Shown piece by piece: positions 27,617 to 36,564 of a DNA stretch of 64,000 nucleotides (positions are counted from its first letter, which is position 1; every line of letters begins with the position of its first letter). The position numbers and the translations under genes were made by a program. Under the pieces are notes generated by a model that saw only the letters and a list, made by a program, of their open reading frames with translations, searched no databases and was not told where the DNA came from. The DNA is from JAUILA01 sp050289805 (GTDB lineage: Bacteria > Bacteroidota > Bacteroidia > Cytophagales > Cyclobacteriaceae). Location of the stretch: contig JBNKGL010000001.1 of assembly GCA_050289805.1 (NCBI GenBank), positions 124,001 to 188,000 on the forward strand, given 5' to 3'.

Positions 27617-28363
27617 ATGACTGTAATACGACTTGCGGAAATTTCCTCAATGCCTCCGGAACATCTGGATAAGGATACCATTGAGGACGAAACAAAGGAA
27701 ATCACGAAGAAAATTGAGAAGCTCCAGGAAATCCTGCAGGCCCAGCGTAAATATTCCTTGCTGGTAGTTATGCAGGGAATGGATGCGTCGGGAAAGGATA
27801 GCGCTGTAAAAAAAGTCTTCGACGAAATCGGTCCGGCGGGAATCCGTGTTCAGGCTTTTAAAAAGCCTACGGAGGAAGAAATGAACCATGATTTCCTGTG
27901 GCGTATCCATAAACATGTTCCCGAAAAAGGAATGATCCAGGTATTCAACCGTTCACATTATGAGGATGTGCTGATCCAACGGGTACATAAATGGATTGAC
28001 GAAGATACGGTTTATAAACGCTTTGAGCATATCAATAATTTTGAGCGGCTGCTGGCCGACAGCAATACGGTCGTTGTGAAATTCTACCTGCATATTTCAA
28101 AAGATCAGCAATTGATTGAGCTGAATGAACGCCTGTCTGATCCGTCCAAATACTATAAGCACAATGAGAATGATTTTAATGAACGGCAACATTGGGATGA
28201 ATATATGAAGGCATATGAAGATGTCTTTAAACATTGCAGCCCTGAGATACCCTGGAATATTATTCCGGCAGACCGAAACTGGTACAAGGAATATTGCATG
28301 GCATCCGTCGTATTGGAAGCATTAAGCAAATTGCCGCTTGAATACCCACCGATGCAGGGTTAA
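27617..28363 (+). CDS. Polyphosphate kinase 2 family protein
   Basis: ATG 27617 gives 248 residues; the frame extends only three codons further, to a TTG. The core is PPK2-like: Walker A G-M-D-A-S-G-K-D, lid and Walker B segment F-N-R-S-H-Y-E-D-V, then D-P-S-K-Y-Y-K and D-R-N-W-Y-K near the C-terminus. PPK2 enzymes transfer phosphate between polyphosphate and nucleotides; whether this one prefers AMP, ADP or GDP cannot be decided by eye. It follows dodecin by 45 bases. Confidence 0.93.
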   Translation: MTVIRLAEISSMPPEHLDKDTIEDETKEITKKIEKLQEILQAQRKYSLLVVMQGMDASGKDSAVKKVFDEIGPAGIRVQAFKKPTEEEMNHDFLWRIHKHVPEKGMIQVFNRSHYEDVLIQRVHKWIDEDTVYKRFEHINNFERLLADSNTVVVKFYLHISKDQQLIELNERLSDPSKYYKHNENDFNERQHWDEYMKAYEDVFKHCSPEIPWNIIPADRNWYKEYCMASVVLEALSKLPLEYPPMQG

Positions 28364-28401
28364 ATTAATGTGAATTATTGACAGAGTGTGAGTTAAATCG
28401 A

Positions 28402-28446
28402 TTGGAACTCAAAAACAGATGGGTTACTTTTGTGTTACATATGTAA
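28402..28446 (+). promoter_or_regulatory. ahcY promoter with palindrome at the expected transcription start
   Basis: TTG (28402-28404), a 20-base spacer and TACTTTTG (28425-28432) match the Bacteroidota sigma factor consensus. TTACATATGTAA (28435-28446), a perfect 12-base palindrome, covers the likely start point and could be an operator. Confidence 0.72.
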
Positions 28447-28485
28447 TATATGGCCAAAAAGTGCATCAAATAATTACCTAAAATA

Positions 28486-29787
28486 ATGATTGAAGAAAAA
28501 TTGAAGTACAAAGTAAAGGACATTAACCTTGCTTCCTGGGGACGAAAAGAAATTGAACTGGCAGAGGCTGAAATGCCTGGCCTGATGGCTTTGCGTGAAG
28601 AATATGGCGCTCAGAAGCCCTTGAAAGGAGCCCGTATCGCCGGCTGTCTTCATATGACAATTCAGACCGCGGTATTGATTGAAACGCTTGTAGAACTGGG
28701 AGCTGATGTTACATGGTCTTCATGTAATATTTTCTCTACGCAGGACCATGCCGCTGCTGCCATTGCTGCTGCAGGCATTCCTGTTTATGCCTGGAAAGGT
28801 ATGAATGAAGAGGAATTTGACTGGTGTATTGAACAAACACTCATTTTCCCGGATGGTCAGCCTTTGAATATGATTCTTGATGACGGCGGAGACCTTACCA
28901 ATATGGTTCTTGATCGTTATCCTCAGTATGTAAGCGGTATCCGGGGTATCTCTGAAGAGACCACAACCGGTGTTCTCAGGTTACATGATCGTGAAAAGAA
29001 AGGCACACTTCCGTTGCCTGCAATCAACATTAATGATTCCGTGACCAAATCGAAATTCGATAACAAATACGGCTGTAAGGAATCATGTGTGGATGCAATC
29101 CGTCGTGCTACTGATATCATGATGGCAGGAAAAGTCGCTGTTGTTGCAGGTTATGGTGATGTTGGAAAAGGATCTGCTGCCTCTCTTCGCGGAGCTGGTG
29201 CTCGTGTTATGGTGACAGAAATCGATCCGATATGCGCATTGCAGGCTGCTATGGATGGGTTTGAAGTGAAGAAAATGGACGATGCTGTAAAGGAAGCTGA
29301 TATTATCGTAACAGCCACCGGAAATAAGGATATCGTTGTTGGTCGTCATTTCGAAAACATGAAGGATAAAGCCATTGTTTGTAACATCGGCCACTTCGAC
29401 AATGAGATTGACGTGGCATGGCTTAAGAAAAACGCCGTGCGTGATGAGATCAAGCCTCAGGTGGATAAATTCACACTTACCAGTGGTAATGACGTGATTT
29501 TACTGGCAGAGGGACGTCTGGTAAACCTGGGTTGTGCTACGGGCCACCCTTCATTCGTGATGTCCAACTCATTTACAAACCAGACGCTGGCGCAGCTTGA
29601 GCTTTGGAATAATCACGAGAATTATGAAAACAAGGTATATACGCTGCCGAAACATCTTGATGAAAAAGTAGCGGCCCTGCACCTTGGTAAAATTGGAGTT
29701 GAACTTGAAGTCCTGTCAAAAGAACAGGCCGATTATATCGGTGTGGATGTGAAAGGTCCTTTCAAATCTGATGAGTATCGTTACTAG
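28486..29787 (+). CDS. ahcY: S-adenosylhomocysteine hydrolase
   Basis: The 433-residue cytosolic enzyme splits S-adenosylhomocysteine into adenosine and homocysteine, relieving product inhibition of methyltransferases in the methyl cycle. Signatures are G-C-L-H-M-T-I-Q-T-A-V-L, S-S-C-N-I-F-S-T-Q-D-H-A-A-A, the NAD-binding loop V-A-G-Y-G-D-V-G-K-G, C-N-I-G-H-F-D-N-E-I, and G-H-P-S-F-V-M-S-N-S-F. The length and C-terminal K-x-x-x-Y-R-Y are those of the family. It is a single-gene unit between its own promoter and terminator. I see no SAH-riboswitch-like structure in its leader. Confidence 0.97.
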   Translation: MIEEKLKYKVKDINLASWGRKEIELAEAEMPGLMALREEYGAQKPLKGARIAGCLHMTIQTAVLIETLVELGADVTWSSCNIFSTQDHAAAAIAAAGIPVYAWKGMNEEEFDWCIEQTLIFPDGQPLNMILDDGGDLTNMVLDRYPQYVSGIRGISEETTTGVLRLHDREKKGTLPLPAININDSVTKSKFDNKYGCKESCVDAIRRATDIMMAGKVAVVAGYGDVGKGSAASLRGAGARVMVTEIDPICALQAAMDGFEVKKMDDAVKEADIIVTATGNKDIVVGRHFENMKDKAIVCNIGHFDNEIDVAWLKKNAVRDEIKPQVDKFTLTSGNDVILLAEGRLVNLGCATGHPSFVMSNSFTNQTLAQLELWNNHENYENKVYTLPKHLDEKVAALHLGKIGVELEVLSKEQADYIGVDVKGPFKSDEYRY

Positions 29788-29812
29788 TCGGAACTTCAAA
29801 TAATGATAAAGA

Positions 29813-29843
29813 AAAGCCGTCTCAAAATGAGGCGGCTTTTTTT
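29813..29843 (+). terminator. Intrinsic terminator of ahcY
   Basis: AAAGCCGTCTC (29813-29823) pairs with GAGGCGGCTTT (29829-29839) with one G-U, followed by a run of T ending at 29843. Confidence 0.9.
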
Positions 29844-29869
29844 GTGCTCTCCCGGTATTCCACTATAAA

Positions 29870-30616
29870 TTATTTTGAGATTTCCTGTTGTAAAAGTTCG
29901 CGCAACTCAACCATTGAGGGCGTCATATTTTCGAGCAAATCAAGTGTACTGGTTGCCCTTTCTTTGGTAAGGTAGATCAGCTGGTTGAAACTTTCATCGG
30001 TCTCCAGATCAATTTCTTTTAATGTCCGATTTGGACGGAGTACAGTACTGTCTGAAATTATCACCCTGCTGGGGGAACTCAACTCTTCGATGAGAGGCGT
30101 CATTTTATCATTGGAGTAACTCAAGGTGAATTCAACCAACCCTTTGTACCGGGGAACAAAAAAATCATAGTGATAGATCAGCTTGTTCCGGAGACTGTCA
30201 TTTGAAATTTTATCAATGCCCGAAGCTTTCAATGCATCATAAGGACCCCTGTTATAGGTTACCTGGAGGCCAAACCGGAGGCGGTTAAAATGATAGTCTA
30301 TTGAATCCTTTTCAGCATTTTTTGATAACATGGCCCTGTCGAAAAAATCTACCGCTTCCAGTTCGGTTTTATTTCGGAACCCGATCAGGTGATTGGTGAA
30401 AAAGTAATAATCCTGCATCAGTGCCTTTTCAATTTCCTTCAGCATTTTCAACTCAAATGCACGGTTATGCCGGTTTTCATTCCAGGTATTGATCGACAGG
30501 GCGATAAGGATCCCTATAACGACCAGCACGATTTCACCGATCGCGTAGACCAGGTATCTTGTGAGTTTGTTTTCCTCGAGAAATTTCAGCCGGAACCTTC
30601 TGAAAAAATTTATCAT
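29870..30616 (-). CDS. DUF6090 family membrane protein (copy 1)
   Basis: The 248-residue protein has a basic N-terminus, one membrane segment (about 25-43, G-E-I-V-L-V-V-I-G-I-L-I-A-L-S-I), then N-T-W-N-E-N-R and a long helical, probably periplasmic region. The segment plus N-x-W-N-E defines the Bacteroidota DUF6090 family, of unknown function. Two further copies lie at 35845-36531 and 36565-37371, which differ strongly in the C-terminal part. Confidence 0.85.
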   Translation of the reverse strand: MINFFRRFRLKFLEENKLTRYLVYAIGEIVLVVIGILIALSINTWNENRHNRAFELKMLKEIEKALMQDYYFFTNHLIGFRNKTELEAVDFFDRAMLSKNAEKDSIDYHFNRLRFGLQVTYNRGPYDALKASGIDKISNDSLRNKLIYHYDFFVPRYKGLVEFTLSYSNDKMTPLIEELSSPSRVIISDSTVLRPNRTLKEIDLETDESFNQLIYLTKERATSTLDLLENMTPSMVELRELLQQEISK

Positions 30617-30700
30617 TTGGTATTATCAAGTACCATTTTCATGGTTGTGATCATTACAAGAAAGTAATAAAAGGTTAGAGTAACAACGGGATACTTTCAA

Positions 30701-31222
30701 TTAATCATTCAGAACATCCTGTTCCTTTCTTGCCGCCATTCCTCCAAGTATTAACCATTTGTCTCCGAATTTCTTCCAGGTGTGGGTAAATTTATAAGGA
30801 CTGTTCCTTCTCACAATGTTATTTTCCTTATCAGTCCAGTATTCTTCTGCATCATAAAATACAATGACTACATCTTCAATTGCATTTGATGCTTTTTTGT
30901 ACAGTTCGTGGTGATATGTCAATGTGGTATCCTCGTGGAGCTCCGGAATCCAGATGGCAATTTTACTCTTGTCTGATGTGCCTTCGCCAAAACTTGGATA
31001 ACCAATAAAGTCATCATGCCAAAGTTTCTTGTAGGAAATGGTGTCATTATTCTGAACGTACTCCCAGTATTTTACTTCCATTTCCCAAGCCTCGTTTTCA
31101 AGGGTTTCCTTGTTTTCCAGGGCCGATATTACCTCAGCCGTTTGGGGGGCTTTATTTTCCTGAGTACATGCTGAAATTACAATTAGCGCAAAAGTTGCAG
31201 CAATGAAGGATCTGGTTTTCAT
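30701..31222 (-). CDS. DUF4440-like (NTF2-fold) lipoprotein
   Basis: The 173-residue product has a lipobox V-I-S-A-C near residue 19, so it is membrane-anchored. The mature part carries E-V-K-Y-W-E-Y-V-Q-N-N-D, W-H-D-D-F-I-G-Y-P, and closing strands Y-K-F-T-H-T-W-K-K and K-W-L-I-L-G-G-M, a DUF4440/SnoaL-like layout. It is 21 bases behind the esterase gene and likely shares its transcript. The ligand is unknown. Confidence 0.82.
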   Translation of the reverse strand: MKTRSFIAATFALIVISACTQENKAPQTAEVISALENKETLENEAWEMEVKYWEYVQNNDTISYKKLWHDDFIGYPSFGEGTSDKSKIAIWIPELHEDTTLTYHHELYKKASNAIEDVVIVFYDAEEYWTDKENNIVRRNSPYKFTHTWKKFGDKWLILGGMAARKEQDVLND

Positions 31223-31243
31223 AGGGTAGTAGTTCTGTAGTTT

Positions 31244-32074
31244 TTATTTTTCTGATTTGAATATTTTTTCAAACGCATGGTATGTAGCCATATGCAGTGC
31301 GTCACCATGCGACTTGTCATCCAGGAATTCGAAAAATAGGGCTGAATTTCCTTTATTGTTCAGGCGTAGTTTTTCATACAATTCCCGGGCTGTTCGCTCC
31401 ATCACCGCACCTTCATTGCCTACAGCAATATAAATGGATTTTTTGGTCCTGAAATCTTTTGGCTTGTAGCTTAGGAGATTTTCATCATCCCACCATAAAC
31501 TCGGACTCACAATGATATAATTGTCAAATAATTCGGGGTATTTGAATAGAATCTCGGTTGTCAGTAATCCTCCCAGTGATTGTCCGATGATTGTTTTTTG
31601 ATTTTCTGTGCGATAAACCGAATCTATCAGCGGGACCAATTCGTTTGCTATGAACCGAATAAATTTTTCAGAACCTCCGGAAGTTGGGAAGTCCTTTTTT
31701 TCGGATTGATTTCCTGTTGGATAGGTGAAATCCCGTTGCCTGTCGATGTTTCCAATGCCCACAACAATGGATTCCGGCAGCATATTGATCCAGGAGAAGG
31801 ACCCGAACTGAACGAGGCCGGCGATATGAATAAAATCTTCATCTTCCGACCCATCAAGCAGAAAGATTACGGGATAATTTTTAAGCGAATCCCTGGTATA
31901 ACTTAATGGCAGATAAATATTCAGCGCTCTGCTCTCCTGCAGCAGGGTAGAATTTATCGTAAGGGTTTCACCGATAACGAAATCTTCTCTTTCCTCAATC
32001 TCCGGAATGCCCTGTCCCTTGGAAATCGTAAGTGTGGTGAAGAAAATAAATATTAGGTTAAGATGGTGCTTCAA
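31244..32074 (-). CDS. Secreted esterase of the enterochelin-esterase/Esterase D-like family
   Basis: The 276-residue protein has a signal peptide (MKHHLNLIFIFFTTLTISKGQ) and an alpha/beta-hydrolase fold. G-Q-S-L-G-G holds the nucleophile serine, Y-I-I-V-S-P-S-L-W-W follows as in PF00756 esterases, and H in D-K-S-H-G-D-A-L-H near the C-terminus fits the catalytic histidine. Related enzymes hydrolyse siderophore esters or other acyl esters. No siderophore genes are nearby, so the substrate is open. Confidence 0.88.
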   Translation of the reverse strand: MKHHLNLIFIFFTTLTISKGQGIPEIEEREDFVIGETLTINSTLLQESRALNIYLPLSYTRDSLKNYPVIFLLDGSEDEDFIHIAGLVQFGSFSWINMLPESIVVGIGNIDRQRDFTYPTGNQSEKKDFPTSGGSEKFIRFIANELVPLIDSVYRTENQKTIIGQSLGGLLTTEILFKYPELFDNYIIVSPSLWWDDENLLSYKPKDFRTKKSIYIAVGNEGAVMERTARELYEKLRLNNKGNSALFFEFLDDKSHGDALHMATYHAFEKIFKSEK

Positions 32075-32098
32075 TGGTGATGTGAATATTAAGGATTC

Positions 32099-32854
32099 TT
32101 ATAAGTTTCCCTTGTGTTGTCCTCCATCTACAGCCAGGCAGGTTCCCGTGACCCAGCTGGCGCAGGGTGAAACGATAAATGCAGCCACTTTTCCTATTTC
32201 ATCCGGTGTTCCCATTCTGCCGGACGGTATTGTATTGAGTATCATATCATAAAACGGACGGTCATGTTTTTTGGCCATCTGCCATAGCCCGCCGTCGAAT
32301 TCAACTGATCCCGGCGCAATGGTATTAACCCGGATATTTTTGGATGCCAGTTGGGCTGATATTGTTTTGGAATAACTGATCAGCGCTGCCTTGGCTGCCG
32401 CATATGCGGGAGGAGAGCCTGCTTCCATTCCGGATACTGAAGAAATAAACAAAATACTACCGCCCCCGGCTTCCGTCATCCAGGGAATAACCTTGCGTGT
32501 GGCTTTCACGCTTGCCAATAAATCTACGTTGATGGATGCTTCCCAATCGGAAGATTCATCGCCCAGACTTAATGCGGAAACATTATTCACCAGGATATCA
32601 ACACTGCCGAATTTGTTTTTCACTGTGTCCAGAAACGCATCGAATTTTTCCGAATCACCGATATCGCAAGGCTCGGCATACACCTTCACCCCCTTTTCAA
32701 TAAGTTCTTTTTCCGTAGCCCTGAGGGCTTCCTCTCCCCGGGCGCAGATGGCAATATTCGCGCCTTCCTCCGCGAGGGTTAACGCGATGCTTCTTCCAAT
32801 GCCTTTGCTTCCTCCGGTAACAATGGCATTCTTTCCTTCCAGTTGTAAATTCAT
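32099..32854 (-). CDS. Short-chain dehydrogenase/reductase
   Basis: The 251-residue protein has the classical SDR signature: T-G-G-S-K-G-I-G for NAD(P) binding, N-N-V-S-A after strand 4, a serine in S-S-V-S-G, and Y-A-A-A-K with the catalytic Tyr and Lys. R-V-N-T-I-A-P-G and the C-terminal G-T-C-L-A-V-D-G-G-Q are also conserved. It is the first of a leftward run, with the esterase 24 bases downstream. The substrate cannot be assigned. Confidence 0.93.
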   Translation of the reverse strand: MNLQLEGKNAIVTGGSKGIGRSIALTLAEEGANIAICARGEEALRATEKELIEKGVKVYAEPCDIGDSEKFDAFLDTVKNKFGSVDILVNNVSALSLGDESSDWEASINVDLLASVKATRKVIPWMTEAGGGSILFISSVSGMEAGSPPAYAAAKAALISYSKTISAQLASKNIRVNTIAPGSVEFDGGLWQMAKKHDRPFYDMILNTIPSGRMGTPDEIGKVAAFIVSPCASWVTGTCLAVDGGQHKGNL

Positions 32855-32996
32855 TTGTATCTATTTGAAGGTTAATTATTTAATTGGATGTTCCAGTGCT
32901 TTGTAAGCCAGGGAGAAACCCAGGCTTCGAGTTAGTTTATTTCGGTCGTAAAACCAAATTTCTGAAATCGTCTGAGCGATAGTTCATAAATGATCA

Positions 32997-34151
32997 TTAG
33001 TGACTGACTAATTCATCAACTGTAAACAGTTTTTTCATTTGAGATTTCAGTACGTGCTCAGGGGTTATTTTGAGCATGAGTTTCAGCAATGGCTGTCCGA
33101 ATGAGCTATGCGCTAATTTTCCAAATTGCCAGGAGTTATTGACAATAGAATCCACTTTTTCTCTTCGCTTTTGCTGAAACTTTTGAAAGGCTTCCGGCGC
33201 ATTGGATAGGAATTCAGCGAGATATCTGCTCATGTAATGGGCATCTTCTATACCCTGACATGCTCCCTGACCCATATTGGGAGTCATGGCATGAGCCGCA
33301 TCTCCTAACAGGCACACGTTGTTTTCAGACCAAGCCGGAAGCCTCACAAGGTCCTGCAGAATGGTCTGGTGAATTTTGTCAGATTCGGTATTTGCGATGA
33401 TCTCACCAATAACAGGATGGAAATCCCTGAAAAGCGAGCGCAGGTATTCTTTTTGATTCATTTCTTTCGCTATTTCGAGATGTTCATGATTTGCTACGGC
33501 AAACCAGTAGACTTCATCCTCAAAAATTTGGGAGAATCCGAACCTGATTTTATTTCCCCATGCCTCCTTACCAAGACTTTTTAATAAATCGGGCAGATTT
33601 ATATTTGAGATCCCGCGCCAGCAGACCTGACCTGAATTACGTGTGCGGCTTGATGGAAAGATGTTTTTTCTTACGGCTGAGTTAATGCCGTCTGCAGCGA
33701 GTAAAATATCTACAAACTCCTGGTCATTTTCAAATTCCAGTTTAAGCGAATTATTAACTTCCGTATGATGGACGTATTTTTTATTGAGCCGGACGTTATT
33801 AGATTTCTGAAGTTCCTGGAATAGGATTTTTTGTAAGCGTGCACGGTGGATTGCGATGGTTCTGTTCCCAAACTCATCCTCCACTATCTCACTTTTGATT
33901 TTTTTAAATGGTTTTAGTTCAGAATTTGTGATTTCCATTTTGGCAAGCTCTATACCTTGCTCCTGAATTTCCTTTTTTAATCCAAGCCCATCCAGTATTT
34001 TAATCGCATTCGGTTGAATCCAAATACCGGCCCCTACTTCACTCATTTCTTTCGCCTGTTCAAAAACTACAACTGATTCAATGCCCGATTTTTGCAGTGC
34101 AATTGCTGTAGTAAGACCAGTAATTCCACCACCAATGATTCCGATTTTCAT
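32997..34151 (-). CDS. FAD-dependent monooxygenase (aromatic hydroxylase type)
   Basis: The 384-residue protein begins at once with the FAD-binding G-G-G-I-T-G-L loop. It carries the A-D-G-I-N-S-A-V motif typical of group A flavin monooxygenases and G-D-A-A-H-A-M-T-P-N-M-G-Q-G, which binds the ribityl phosphate. Relatives hydroxylate aromatic compounds, urate or polyketides. No dioxygenase or ring-cleavage genes are nearby, so the substrate remains unknown. Confidence 0.92.
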   Translation of the reverse strand: MKIGIIGGGITGLTTAIALQKSGIESVVVFEQAKEMSEVGAGIWIQPNAIKILDGLGLKKEIQEQGIELAKMEITNSELKPFKKIKSEIVEDEFGNRTIAIHRARLQKILFQELQKSNNVRLNKKYVHHTEVNNSLKLEFENDQEFVDILLAADGINSAVRKNIFPSSRTRNSGQVCWRGISNINLPDLLKSLGKEAWGNKIRFGFSQIFEDEVYWFAVANHEHLEIAKEMNQKEYLRSLFRDFHPVIGEIIANTESDKIHQTILQDLVRLPAWSENNVCLLGDAAHAMTPNMGQGACQGIEDAHYMSRYLAEFLSNAPEAFQKFQQKRREKVDSIVNNSWQFGKLAHSSFGQPLLKLMLKITPEHVLKSQMKKLFTVDELVSH

Positions 34152-34258
34152 TAATTTGCAGGGGTTAGATTATAAGCCTTATATTACAATATTTATATCG
34201 TATTACCCCAGTTTGATATACCCGAATATGATGACCAACATTTTCCAGTTGTAATCCG

Positions 34259-35707
34259 TCATAATGAATCCCCTTTGAAAATCTTCAGGTTGAGCATTTC
34301 AAATTCCGAATCTAGTTCGTTCAGATCGATTTCCTTGTCTTTCAAATGTTTGTCAAAGAATGAGGTCGTGAGTGTATTGGTGATTTCAATCGCCAGATCA
34401 GGGTCAATATCACCCGCCATGCTTAATGCCTTGACAGGAATCATGTAGGGGATATCCATGAAATTACTGTGTTCAGACTGAAGCAGTTTTCCTTCATAAA
34501 ACCAGGATGTGCTCTTATTCACATATGCATGTCCGTTCAGATCTTCATGATCCGCGGGCCAGTCGGCAGACAGGAAAAGAAAGGGCTTCTGGAAAACGGT
34601 ATCCACAATTTGTCCCCACTGAACACCATCGAGATTTGCGCCGGCCTTGATCCTGTTGTCGATCAGCAAAGATTGTCCGGCTGCTCCGCCGCCCCTTGAA
34701 TGTCCGAAAACCCCGATATTTGACACTTCGAGCCTGTTTTTAAAGAAACCGTCCTTATTCCACTCATCCAGTTCATCAATGACATCGGAGATATCAAGCG
34801 CCCACCGTTCTACTATGTCCCTGACAAAGTAGGTGGTGAGTGCCTCTTTCACAATGGGATGGCGTTCATCGAATGAGAGTCCGTTTCTGAAAGCCTCCTG
34901 CATCGGCTGGATTTTTTCCCATGTTCCTGCTTCAACCCGTGCCGCATAACCGAAATCAAAATAAATCTCTGATCCGTCCGGAAAGCTCGAGCCCGTACTT
35001 TCATAGCTGTGGTTGATGGCGAATATGATATAACCCTGGCTTGCAATTTCTGACAGTATTGCATAATACCCGTTGGCTTTAGAGTTATATCCATGGGAAA
35101 ATATTAGTACCGGAAAACTCCCATCCGCAATTTCCACGTTACGGCAAACGTGGGTATTTACTTTGTCGAGGTAATTAAACATGGCACCGGGAAGGCCATA
35201 TTTCTGTGCAAATCCATTCCTCCCGCCCCTGTCGATATAGGGATCCATTTCTCCGTCCGTTTCCTCCGACGGGTACCAGGCCTTAATCATAAAGCGCCTG
35301 TGGTCTTGCGGGTCTGCTGTGATGATTTCTTCGCGATCCGAATTAAATAAAATATCCGAAGTGCCTACCGAATAGGGGCCTGTGGGCATGGGCAATGTAA
35401 AGACCGGGAAGATCGAGGGTAATATCAGAGCCATTGCAAGGAGCGACAGCAGGCCAATGCTTTTAATGATTTTCACAAAGACTGATGTCTTCCTACCGGG
35501 CTGAGTGTAGGCGGTGACCAGTGCGACGAGAAATAATATATAGCCCGGTACCATCTGCCATCGATATCCCTCAAATATTAAATGAATGACCAGGATAAAA
35601 AGTATGAGTCCTATTGGGTAAAACTTGTTCAGATTCCTGAAGATGGGTCGGTTAAAAATGATGATAACCGTGGATAGCAGGATCAATAATAATTCTAAAA
35701 GTTGCAT
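34259..35707 (-). CDS. Membrane-anchored alpha/beta hydrolase (PAF-acetylhydrolase/dienelactone-hydrolase-like)
   Basis: The start was placed at ATG 35707 (MQLLELLLILLS), where the first hydrophobic segment begins; the frame continues 24 codons upstream without a better start. The 482-residue product has about four N-terminal membrane segments (1-125). The hydrolase domain contains F-S-H-G-Y-N-S (oxyanion region), G-H-S-R-G-G-G with the nucleophile serine, D-G-V-Q-W, and H-S-N-F-M with a likely catalytic His. Membrane-anchored relatives include acyl-hydrolases of the PAF-acetylhydrolase type. The active site probably faces the periplasm. Confidence 0.85.
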   Translation of the reverse strand: MQLLELLLILLSTVIIIFNRPIFRNLNKFYPIGLILFILVIHLIFEGYRWQMVPGYILFLVALVTAYTQPGRKTSVFVKIIKSIGLLSLLAMALILPSIFPVFTLPMPTGPYSVGTSDILFNSDREEIITADPQDHRRFMIKAWYPSEETDGEMDPYIDRGGRNGFAQKYGLPGAMFNYLDKVNTHVCRNVEIADGSFPVLIFSHGYNSKANGYYAILSEIASQGYIIFAINHSYESTGSSFPDGSEIYFDFGYAARVEAGTWEKIQPMQEAFRNGLSFDERHPIVKEALTTYFVRDIVERWALDISDVIDELDEWNKDGFFKNRLEVSNIGVFGHSRGGGAAGQSLLIDNRIKAGANLDGVQWGQIVDTVFQKPFLFLSADWPADHEDLNGHAYVNKSTSWFYEGKLLQSEHSNFMDIPYMIPVKALSMAGDIDPDLAIEITNTLTTSFFDKHLKDKEIDLNELDSEFEMLNLKIFKGDSL

Positions 35708-35844
35708 TTGATTTAATTTGGTTTTTGATGACCAAAAATCAGCGCTTTGACCCGAAAGGGCAATGTCGTATCCGGTCATAAACCGGTTATCTGTCGACAG
35801 AAAAGGTATTGTGGTGATCTGGGGAAGCTTTTTGAATGAATTCT

Positions 35845-36531
35845 TTACATCCTTTTCAGATATTCCTCGAGATCTGAATGAAGCTTCTCCGACTCCATTT
35901 GCAGGTTCGACAATTGCACTTTCTCCTGCTGATGCCAGAACAGCACCATGGATAACCCGTTAATTATTTCATCGGTTCGCAATGCGTCTAAATCCGAGGC
36001 AACAAACTTTTCCTGGTTAGGTTCCCGGTAAATATAACGCATATACGTATTCCTGAAATCACTCATGAGTTCATAATTCCTGTTGAGATAGTCGATCAGA
36101 TTCGGTAACGAAATGTCATAATAATTCTGAATTTCATTTCTAATTTCATCATCGTGAATGATGTCGAACCCTCTCGATTTGAGTAAATCATAGGGAGAGG
36201 TATTAAAAACATACAGGGGGCGAAGAAATCCTGATTGCCAGGTATTGTTGATATCTTTTTCACCGACACTGTCATACTTCAGGTAATTAACCATAGTGAG
36301 TACGTTTGTATCCTGCAGCTGTTTAATTTTGATCCAGTTCTGCAGTTGAGATAAGTCGGTTTCCAGCGCATCGGAAATCTCGGTAAGAGTCGCTTTTTCC
36401 AGCTTTCTGATTTTGTTATTCTCATTCCAGTTGTTCAGCGAAAATGCAATCAGAACACCCACGACAACCACGAGAATTTCCAACAAATATTTGTGCCAAT
36501 TCCGTTTGAAATGCTTCAGTAACTTTTTCAT
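35845..36531 (-). CDS. DUF6090 family membrane protein (copy 2)
   Basis: This 228-residue protein has a basic N-terminus, one membrane segment (about 15-32, L-E-I-L-V-V-V-V-G-V-L-I-A-F-S), then N-N-W-N-E-N-N and a helical region with paired hydrophobic heptads. It is similar to the two other copies in the membrane segment and diverges afterwards. It lies 33 bases downstream of copy 3 and is probably co-transcribed with it. The function is unknown. Confidence 0.82.
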   Translation of the reverse strand: MKKLLKHFKRNWHKYLLEILVVVVGVLIAFSLNNWNENNKIRKLEKATLTEISDALETDLSQLQNWIKIKQLQDTNVLTMVNYLKYDSVGEKDINNTWQSGFLRPLYVFNTSPYDLLKSRGFDIIHDDEIRNEIQNYYDISLPNLIDYLNRNYELMSDFRNTYMRYIYREPNQEKFVASDLDALRTDEIINGLSMVLFWHQQEKVQLSNLQMESEKLHSDLEEYLKRM

Positions 36532-36564
36532 GCTGTAGAGGGCCCAGTGGTTTTGTTAGGTATG

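Noticed and set aside
28364..28485. SAH riboswitch in the ahcY leader
   Set aside because: The predicted transcript starts near 28438, leaving only about 48 bases, and no suitable paired structure is visible.
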